Position numbers and translations under genes: made by a program. Shown here piece by piece: positions 7,280-11,635 of a DNA stretch of 11,635 nucleotides. The stretch covers positions 1-11,635 of the forward strand of contig CAZDOD010000088.1 of the NCBI GenBank assembly GCA_964506935.1, written 5' to 3'. Within the stretch, counting starts at the first letter, position 1. Each line of letters starts with the position of its first letter. Under the pieces are notes generated by a model. That model had not been told where the DNA came from, ran no database searches, and saw nothing but the letters and a program-made list of their open reading frames with translations. This stretch comes from CAZDOD01 sp964506935. GTDB taxonomy: Bacteria; Desulfobacterota; Zymogenia; Zymogenales; Zymogenaceae.

Positions 7280-8053
7280 ATGCTGATCGACACCCACGCC
7301 CATCTCGACTTCCCCGACTTCGATAAAGACCGCGAAATCGTCATAAGGCGCGCATTCGACGAGGGGCTTTCCGCCATCATAACGGTCGGATTCGACCTGA
7401 ATTCGTCAAAAAAGGCCATCGATATCACTGAGACCTACGAAAATATCTACGCTATTATCGGTGTCCACCCCCACGAGGCCAAGATGGTGACAAAGACGAC
7501 ACTTGATGAGATAAAGAAGCTCTCACAAAATAAAAAGGTCGTCGGCATTGGGGAGACCGGCCTCGATTTTTACCGCAACCTCTCGCCCAAGGATAGACAG
7601 GTGAGGGTTTTTTCCGATTTTCTTCATCTCTCGGGCGAAACGGGGATCCCCGTGGTGATCCACGATCGCGACGCCAACCGCGAGGTCATAGAAACCCTGA
7701 AATCACACGAGGGGGCTTTCACGCCCGGCGTCATACACTGTTTTTCGGGCGACTGGAATCACGCAAAGACGTGTATGGACATGGGTTTTATGATCTCGAT
7801 ATCGGGTGTCGTGACGTTTCCGAAGGCACGCACCCTTCACGAAGTCGTAAAAAAACTGCCGAGAGACAGGATCCTATTTGAGACCGACGCACCCTTTTTG
7901 ACCCCCGTGCCCTACCGGGGAAAGAGAAATGAGCCGGCATATGTAAGATACACTGCGACGGAATCCGCAAATATCAGGGGCGAGGAGCCTGAAGAACTAA
8001 TGGATGCTGCGGCCAAGAATTCAATGAGGATTTTTGGAATAGCCGATCTTTGA
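7280..8053 (+). CDS. tatD: TatD family metal-dependent hydrolase / DNase
   Basis: TIM-barrel, metal-dependent nuclease of the TatD family, associated with DNA degradation and repair and, in some relatives, D-aminoacyl-tRNA hydrolysis. It is 257 residues, normal family length. Metal-site residues visible: DTHAHLD (His6, His8), GIGETGLDFYR (Glu92), VIHDRDA (His128), VIHCFSG (His153) and FETDAPFLTP (Asp203), followed by the family motif PYRGKRNEPAYV. The ATG follows directly on the metG stop codon with no spacer, and GGAAG at 7266-7270 inside metG can serve as its ribosome-binding site, so the two are co-translated. The metG-tatD pairing is widely conserved. It is the last plus-strand gene of this operon. 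Confidence 0.95.
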   Translation: MLIDTHAHLDFPDFDKDREIVIRRAFDEGLSAIITVGFDLNSSKKAIDITETYENIYAIIGVHPHEAKMVTKTTLDEIKKLSQNKKVVGIGETGLDFYRNLSPKDRQVRVFSDFLHLSGETGIPVVIHDRDANREVIETLKSHEGAFTPGVIHCFSGDWNHAKTCMDMGFMISISGVVTFPKARTLHEVVKKLPRDRILFETDAPFLTPVPYRGKRNEPAYVRYTATESANIRGEEPEELMDAAAKNSMRIFGIADL

Positions 8054-8151
8054 GAGGGCTTTGGGAAAATGCCCCCCGAAACCTTTTTTCCCCCCACTTT
8101 TCGACATGAAATAGGCTTTTGTTTACTTAGATTGGATCACTCACCGGGTGG

Positions 8152-8176
8152 CACTGACAAGCGACGCTTGTCAGTG
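8152..8176. repeat. Perfect palindrome between convergent tatD and the activator gene
   Basis: Left arm CACTGACAAGCG and right arm CGCTTGTCAGTG are exact reverse complements of 12 bases separated by one A. A smaller palindrome, CACC-G-GGTG, lies just upstream at about 8142-8150. No T-run follows on the + strand; the site lies 16 bases downstream of the minus-strand stop codon. It may be a bidirectional terminator or one copy of a dispersed palindromic repeat. The rest of the 138-bp convergent spacer holds only a weak GGGC/GCCC stem near 8057-8075 followed by a T-run. Confidence 0.6.
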
Positions 8177-8191
8177 TAGAGATAAATAGAC

Positions 8192-8977
8192 TCACCTCCC
8201 CTTTTCCATCTCACTCTTTGCGAGGAGTGCCGCACCGATCGCTCCCGCCAGTTGCGACAGCTCCGATACGTGGATCTTTTTGCCGAGGTTTTTCTCAAGC
8301 GCCCTCACAACCCCGATGTTCTTTGCCACACCCCCCGTTAAGACGACGTCCTCTACAACATCGACCCTCCTCGCCATAGAGGCTACGCGGCTCGTTATTG
8401 CGTCGTGGATGCCACTGATGATATCCTCTTTCGGAAGGCCCCTTGCTATCTGGGAGATGACCTCCGACTCGGCGAAGACCGTGCACATGCTCGATATCTT
8501 AGCCGGGGAATCTGATGTGAGGGACAGCTTGCCGAAGGAGTCTAGGTCTACCTCGAGGGCATGGGCCATCACCTCGAGAAACCTCCCCGTCCCTGCGGCG
8601 CATTTTTCGTTCATGACGAAGTCCTTGACCCTGCCTGTTTCATCAATCGACATGGCCTTTGAGTCCTGGCCCCCGATGTCTATGACCGTCCTCGCGCCCG
8701 GAAACAAGAAATTCGCTCCCTTTGCGTGACAGGTTATCTCGGTAATCTGCTTTCCCGCGAAGGGAACGTTTACCCTGCCGTAGCCGGTCGAGACCACATA
8801 AGATATATCTTCGATCGCAAGACCCGTCTCCTTTAGGCATTCCCCCATGACCTTCTTGGATGTCTCGGCGCTGTTGTAGCCCGCGGGGATAACTTTATGG
8901 CATATTATCTCTCCGTCGCTTACGATTACCGTCTTTGCAGTAAGCGAGCCCAGGTCAACTCCTGCAAAATACATCAA
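8192..8977 (-). CDS. 2-hydroxyacyl-CoA dehydratase / benzoyl-CoA reductase activator (BcrAD/BadFG family Fe-S ATPase)
   Basis: A 261-residue ASKHA-fold ATPase of the HgdC type. In characterised relatives the homodimer holds one [4Fe-4S] cluster and uses ATP to push an electron into a dehydratase or reductase. Motifs: GVDLGSLTAKTVIV (phosphate-1, about 6-19), STGYGR (63-68), VIDIGGQDSKA (phosphate-2 region, about 98-108), NEKCAAGTGRF with Cys126, SSMCTVFAESEVIS with Cys165, and VLTGGVAKN (adenosine region). Cys126 and Cys165 correspond to the two cluster ligands of Acidaminococcus HgdC (Cys127/166). The minus-strand leader has GCGAGG a few bases before tandem ATG codons at 8977 and 8974; either may be used. 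No dehydratase or reductase subunit gene (HgdAB, BcrBC) is nearby, so the substrate cannot be named. Family assignment is firm; the pathway is not. Confidence 0.9.
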   Translation of the reverse strand: MMYFAGVDLGSLTAKTVIVSDGEIICHKVIPAGYNSAETSKKVMGECLKETGLAIEDISYVVSTGYGRVNVPFAGKQITEITCHAKGANFLFPGARTVIDIGGQDSKAMSIDETGRVKDFVMNEKCAAGTGRFLEVMAHALEVDLDSFGKLSLTSDSPAKISSMCTVFAESEVISQIARGLPKEDIISGIHDAITSRVASMARRVDVVEDVVLTGGVAKNIGVVRALEKNLGKKIHVSELSQLAGAIGAALLAKSEMEKGR

Positions 8978-9003
8978 AAACCTCGCTTATTCCTAAATGT
9001 AAA

Positions 9004-9032
9004 AGTTTATTCCGATTTACGCCTCCTGTCAA
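9004..9032 (-). promoter_or_regulatory. Sigma70-type promoter for the activator gene (minus strand)
   Basis: On the minus strand, TTGACA (complement of TGTCAA, 9027-9032) and TAAACT (complement of AGTTTA, 9004-9009) are 17 bases apart. The -35 is a perfect match and the -10 matches 4 of 6. The predicted start site near 8997 gives a leader of about 20 bases before the ATG at 8977. Confidence 0.5.
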
Positions 9033-9043
9033 CAATTTTGACA
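9027..9043. promoter_or_regulatory. Shared palindrome holding both divergent -35 boxes
   Basis: TGTCAA-CAATT-TTGACA is an exact inverted repeat whose two arms are the -35 hexamers of the minus-strand and plus-strand promoters. The two -35 boxes are only five bases apart. One bound regulator, or competition between polymerases, could control both genes. Operator function is inferred. Confidence 0.45.
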
Positions 9044-9067
9044 ACATAGACCGTAAGGTGATATAAT
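9038..9067 (+). promoter_or_regulatory. Consensus sigma70 promoter for the lipoprotein gene
   Basis: TTGACA (9038-9043) and TATAAT (9062-9067) both match the bacterial housekeeping consensus at all six positions, with an 18-base spacer. The predicted start site is near 9074, about 19 bases before the chosen ATG at 9093. Confidence 0.75.
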
Positions 9068-9092
9068 ATTAAAAAAAAGTGAGATGATCGTT

Positions 9093-9536
9093 ATGAAAAA
9101 AAGAATATCCTTTTTTCTGATTTTTGCTGTTATCCTGATTTCCCTCGCCTCCTGCGCCTCGCTTCAAAATTGGGGAACCACAGATCCTCCTATCGTAAGG
9201 GTCGAGGTATTAAATTTCATCGCCCACACGGGCATCGGGATAACCACGGCCGTCTACTTCTCGGTCATCAACGTCACCGACGAGGAGCTTACCGATTTGA
9301 CCCTCGAGCTTTCATTAAATCCGACAGGCGGCGTTGACGTCCCCTTCACCAGCATGGTCATCGAAAAAATTCCTCCCCGCGGGAGCTGGAAGCCCCCCGA
9401 GACCTTTAAGGTCAGGGGAAGGAAACCGGGGATGAACTCGGTCTACTTTATAGTCAAAAAGGACGGGCAAATCCTCGCCAGGGACTACGTCCTCGTCGAG
9501 GTGCCCCCCGATGACAACTACCCCTGGTATAGATAG
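9093..9536 (+). CDS. Small predicted outer-membrane lipoprotein, function unknown
   Basis: A 147-residue exported protein that I do not recognise. The N-terminus MKKRISFFLIFAVILISLASC is a classic lipoprotein signal with lipobox L-A-S-C (Cys21). The residues after Cys are Ala-Ser, not Asp, which favours the outer membrane in Proteobacteria. The mature part (about 35-140) alternates hydrophobic and polar residues as in a beta-sandwich. It includes VRVEVLNFIAHTGIGITTAVYFSVINV, resembling small immunoglobulin-like or LEA/FxLYD-type domains; that comparison is weak. The ATG at 9093 is chosen over an in-frame ATG at 9084 because GTGAG (9079-9083) lies nine bases before it but directly abuts the earlier one. 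It has its own near-perfect promoter, diverges from the Fe-S activator gene and is probably monocistronic. Confidence 0.8.
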   Translation: MKKRISFFLIFAVILISLASCASLQNWGTTDPPIVRVEVLNFIAHTGIGITTAVYFSVINVTDEELTDLTLELSLNPTGGVDVPFTSMVIEKIPPRGSWKPPETFKVRGRKPGMNSVYFIVKKDGQILARDYVLVEVPPDDNYPWYR

Positions 9537-9560
9537 AGGGGAGAGTGCCGCCCTTTTTTT
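9535..9560 (+). terminator. Candidate intrinsic terminator after the lipoprotein gene
   Basis: AGAGGG (9535-9540) can pair with CCCTTT (9551-9556) using one G-U pair, around a 10-base loop, and the sequence continues as seven T in total (9554-9560). It overlaps the stop codon. The stem is modest, but the T-run and position fit. Confidence 0.45.
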
Positions 9561-9610
9561 GAGTCAGCCTTCTAGGGATCAGGGCCAATAAAACCGAGGA
9601 TATAGAGATT

Positions 9611-9638
9611 GATATAGACGTCTGCATAGGTCTATATT
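9611..9638. repeat. Inverted repeat / hairpin in the lipoprotein-methyltransferase spacer
   Basis: ATATAGAC (9612-9619) and GTCTATAT (9630-9637) are perfect 8-base arms with a 10-base loop; a flanking G-T pair can extend it. No T-run follows. It is either a regulatory dyad or a cruciform-forming repeat. The rest of the 252-bp spacer is AT-rich and shows no ORF. Confidence 0.5.
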
Positions 9639-9730
9639 GCCTTTCTCGAGCAAAATTCTACACATAAACCTGTCTATTCAGTCGGACTATTTTTTATTGA
9701 TTTTACAGAAACCTGTGATAATCTATAGCG

Positions 9731-9782
9731 TATCAAAAAGGTAGAATATTAGGTTTATAATATAGTATCTATCAAAAAGGTA
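9731..9782 (+). repeat. 13-nt direct repeat flanking a TATAAT box before the methyltransferase gene
   Basis: TATCAAAAAGGTA occurs at 9731-9743 and again at 9770-9782, 39 bases apart start to start. A TATAAT sits between them at 9756-9761. The second copy supplies the AAGG Shine-Dalgarno (9777-9780), eight bases before the GTG start. The arrangement resembles operator sites either side of a -10 element. No good -35 was found, so the promoter call is tentative. Confidence 0.5.
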
Positions 9783-9788
9783 TTCCCC

Positions 9789-10373
9789 GTGAATCTCCCG
9801 CTTTTAAGCACAAAATGGGACAGACGCTTTTCAACGGGTGGCGCTTATATTATTAAAGAGCCGTCACCCTTATTGGTTGAGAACATCTCGATCTTTCCCG
9901 CGGGGAGGGCACTGGACATCGCCACCGGGAACGGGAGGAACGCCGTGTTCCTCGCGGAGCGGGGATTTAAGGTCGATGCGGTCGACAATTCGAGGGTGGG
10001 GCTTTTATTGGCAAAAGACCTGATGAAGGAAAAGAACGTAAGGGTAAACATCATCTTTGCAGACCTAGAACACTATGTAATCAAGCCCGAAAGATACGAT
10101 CTAATTGTTAATTTCTACTATCTCAATCGGGTACTCTTTCCCGATATGACGGCCGGGCTCAAATCCGGGGGATATCTCGTCTTTGAATCATTGACGACAG
10201 ACGACGCCGGATTTTCGGAGGCAAAGAACCCGGACTACTACCTTGAACCAAACGAACTTTCTGAGATGGTCTCTGCGAATGATATCCGAATTTTATTTTA
10301 CACGGAGACCGAGGTCTCATTGGGCAACACGATGAGAAACGTCGCCCAGGTCATAGCACAAAAGAAAGATTAA
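9789..10373 (+). CDS. Class I SAM-dependent methyltransferase (TehB-like)
   Basis: A 194-residue soluble methyltransferase with a Rossmann fold; the substrate is unknown. Visible: an N-terminal WDRRF segment (10-14), typical of TehB/thiopurine-methyltransferase-like proteins; SAM motif I LDIATGNGRNAVFLAERG (42-59); the acidic ribose-binding residue region VDAVDNS (62-68); FADLEHY (90-96); motif IV-like YDLIVNFYYLNR (103-114); and LKSGGYLVFES (about 124-134). The start is GTG at 9789, supported by AAGG at 9777-9780 and by the WDRRF motif close behind. It lies 11 bases upstream of the CinA-like gene, so the pair is probably one operon. Tellurite or halide methylation is possible by family resemblance, but nothing nearby supports a specific substrate. 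Confidence 0.85.
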   Translation: MNLPLLSTKWDRRFSTGGAYIIKEPSPLLVENISIFPAGRALDIATGNGRNAVFLAERGFKVDAVDNSRVGLLLAKDLMKEKNVRVNIIFADLEHYVIKPERYDLIVNFYYLNRVLFPDMTAGLKSGGYLVFESLTTDDAGFSEAKNPDYYLEPNELSEMVSANDIRILFYTETEVSLGNTMRNVAQVIAQKKD

Positions 10374-10374
10374 A

Positions 10375-10387
10375 AGGAGGTTTTTTG
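10375..10387 (+). promoter_or_regulatory. Strong Shine-Dalgarno that fixes a TTG start
   Basis: AGGAGG at 10375-10380 lies four bases before TTG at 10385. No ATG or GTG in the same frame lies close by, and the conserved CinA motif GNEILTG begins only eight residues later, so TTG is the only workable start. Confidence 0.75.
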
Positions 10388-11146
10388 TCCACCGCCATCC
10401 TCACAGTAGGAAACGAGATACTTACGGGCCACATCCTCGACACGAATTCTCACTGGCTCTCTCAGAGACTCTTCTTCCTCGGCGAGGAATTAAAAAACCT
10501 CATAGTCACAGCCGACGATGAAAAAGAGGTAATAAGGTGGATCGACGAGTTTTCAGGGAGCGTCGATTACCTCTTCGTATGCGGCGGGCTGGGCTCAACC
10601 CCTGACGACATCACGATGGCGGCCGTCGCCAAGGCAACGGGAAAAGACCTCGTCGTCTCAAAGAAGGCACTAAAACATATGGAGGTTCTTTCTGACTACC
10701 TCCTCGAGAGGGGGTTCATCAAGGCGAAGATGGAGGTAAATGACGCTATACTCAAGATGGCAACGGTGATAAAAGGGGGAAATGTGCTGGAGAACAAGGC
10801 GGGGTTTTGCCCCGGTGTCACCTTTACACACAAAGGTTCTCGCATCTTCGTCCTCCCCGGAGTCCCGCAGGAGCTGAAAACGATATTCACCTCAGAGATT
10901 GAGGGGGTCTATATAAAGCCCCGTGACAAGAAATTCATCGATGAGATCGTCCTGTCTCAGGTCGAGGCGAGGATCGCACACCTCCTAAAGAAGTTAAACG
11001 AGGACTTCCCCGGAGTCTCCGTGGGTTCCTATCCGACATACGGGGCGAAGACACTTGTGATCAGAGCGATGGGTGCAGATGAAAACACCGTAAAGAAGGT
11101 TCTTTCGGAGATCAAGGAGTATTCAGATTCACTGCCGGAGCTTTGA
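10385..11146 (+). CDS. CinA-like molybdopterin-binding-domain protein (stand-alone N-terminal domain)
   Basis: A 253-residue protein matching the N-terminal domain of CinA (COG1058, MoCF-biosynthesis fold). In characterised CinA this domain hydrolyses ADP-ribose or related pyrophosphates. Motifs: TVGNEILTGHILDTNSHWLSQRL (about 7-29), DYLFVCGGLGSTPDDITM (61-78), ENKAGFCPGV (136-145) and RIFVLPGVPQELKTIF (153-168). It ends at residue 253 and lacks the C-terminal NMN deamidase domain found in full-length CinA (about 410 residues). The downstream DNA is AT-rich with no deamidase-like sequence, so this is a genuine single-domain protein rather than a truncation by frameshift. It starts with TTG behind AGGAGG, 11 bases after the methyltransferase stop. 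It is not a competence gene by any evidence here. Confidence 0.88.
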   Translation: MSTAILTVGNEILTGHILDTNSHWLSQRLFFLGEELKNLIVTADDEKEVIRWIDEFSGSVDYLFVCGGLGSTPDDITMAAVAKATGKDLVVSKKALKHMEVLSDYLLERGFIKAKMEVNDAILKMATVIKGGNVLENKAGFCPGVTFTHKGSRIFVLPGVPQELKTIFTSEIEGVYIKPRDKKFIDEIVLSQVEARIAHLLKKLNEDFPGVSVGSYPTYGAKTLVIRAMGADENTVKKVLSEIKEYSDSLPEL

Positions 11147-11237
11147 AATTTTTTTATATACAAATCATAAATAATTTTAAAATAACGGTCTTCTATTTCA
11201 ATTAAGGGAAAATATTAAAAACTTTTGGGAAAATCAG

Positions 11238-11635
11238 ATGGAAATCAAACACACATTCCTCTTTCAGGAAGGCTGTTGGGAGGCGGAGGGCTGTTACTTT
11301 GACAAGGACGGAAAAAAGGTCCCGTTTGTCGGCGAATCAAAAATCACCCACACCAAAGAGCTCTGGATTAATGACGGCCTTATGAAGATCCTCAGCGGAG
11401 AGGGGGCCGAATTCAAAAACAGCTACGAGTTCGAGCCGGTAAAAAAGGGAGAAGACTTCTCGACGTGGAAATCTTACAATCCCGCCCTTGGCATACTGGT
11501 CGGAAAACTCGTCGTCGTAGATGATGCACTCCTTACGAATTTCACTACGGAGTCGGGCGAATATGAGGGCTTTGAATATCTCCAGAAGGTGAGCGATGAC
11601 CATTACATAAACAGGGGTGTCTTATATATGGGGAG
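11238..11635 (+). CDS. Uncharacterised protein, N-terminal part (runs off the window)
   Basis: An open frame from ATG at 11238 to the window end gives 132 codons with no stop. It starts MEIKHTFLFQEGCWEAEGCY and ends in DDHYINRGVLYMG. The sequence alternates short hydrophobic and charged stretches with many Gly, Trp, Tyr and Phe residues, suggesting an all-beta, lipocalin-like or barrel fold. It has no signal peptide or membrane helix, so it is predicted cytoplasmic. I recall similar unannotated proteins of about 150 residues, so only a short end is probably missing; this is from memory and uncertain. The ribosome-binding site is weak (GGGA at about 11227-11230). The 91-bp spacer before it is very AT-rich, without a clear promoter. 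An opposite-strand ORF over it is a shadow. Confidence 0.7.
   Translation, partial: MEIKHTFLFQEGCWEAEGCYFDKDGKKVPFVGESKITHTKELWINDGLMKILSGEGAEFKNSYEFEPVKKGEDFSTWKSYNPALGILVGKLVVVDDALLTNFTTESGEYEGFEYLQKVSDDHYINRGVLYMG

Noticed and set aside
8280..8729. Plus-strand ORF of 149 codons opposite the Fe-S activator gene
   Set aside because: Antisense shadow; the minus-strand frame carries all the conserved ASKHA and cysteine motifs.
9697..9722. TTGATT...GATAAT as a promoter for the methyltransferase gene
   Set aside because: The spacer is only 14 bases, too short for a sigma70 promoter.
1..11635. CRISPR arrays, tRNA/rRNA genes, transposases or toxin-antitoxin pairs
   Set aside because: No regularly spaced repeats, tRNA-like cloverleaf, rRNA signature or mobile-element protein motif was found on either strand.

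Overview
The window looks like chromosomal housekeeping DNA from an uncultured, Gram-negative, probably anaerobic bacterium of the deltaproteobacterial (Desulfobacterota-like) type. The Gram-negative call rests on a Tol-Pal envelope system and two lipoprotein signals. The anaerobic hint rests on an Fe-S activator of the 2-hydroxyacyl-CoA dehydratase / benzoyl-CoA reductase family. Coding sequence leans on AGG/AGA arginine and ATA isoleucine codons. A 10-base run of N shows that this is a draft, scaffolded assembly. The lineage call is inference.

Layout. (1) Bases 1-3262, + strand: Tol-Pal cluster in the order tolR/exbD (5' end missing), tolA/tonB-like, tolB (crossed by the N gap) and pal. The first three genes touch or nearly touch; pal has its own AT-rich leader with a candidate promoter. 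No cpoB/ybgF follows pal. (2) Bases 3263-3496: a gene-free stretch with several hairpins and a strong terminator-like stem just before the next gene. (3) Bases 3497-8053, + strand: holB, ricT, metG and tatD, tightly packed. The gene order matches the holB-ricT(yaaT)...metS-tatD(yabD) block of Bacillus subtilis, so it reads as an ancient conserved housekeeping operon for replication, translation and RNA/DNA turnover. (4) Bases 8054-8191: a convergent intergenic region with a perfect 12-bp-arm palindrome. (5) Bases 8192-9536: a minus-strand Fe-S ATPase activator and a plus-strand small lipoprotein. They diverge from a compact region where two sigma70-type promoters share one 17-bp palindrome as their -35 boxes. 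(6) Bases 9537-9788: a non-coding leader with a terminator-like element, an 8-bp hairpin and a 13-nt direct repeat. (7) Bases 9789-11146, + strand: a class I SAM methyltransferase and a CinA-type N-terminal-domain protein starting with TTG, probably one operon. (8) Bases 11147-11635: an AT-rich spacer and the start of an unrecognised gene that runs off the window.

No transposase, integrase, CRISPR array, tRNA or rRNA was seen. No dramatic new system is visible. The best leads are the structured intergenic region upstream of holB, the shared divergent -35 palindrome, and the Fe-S activator without its catalytic partner.
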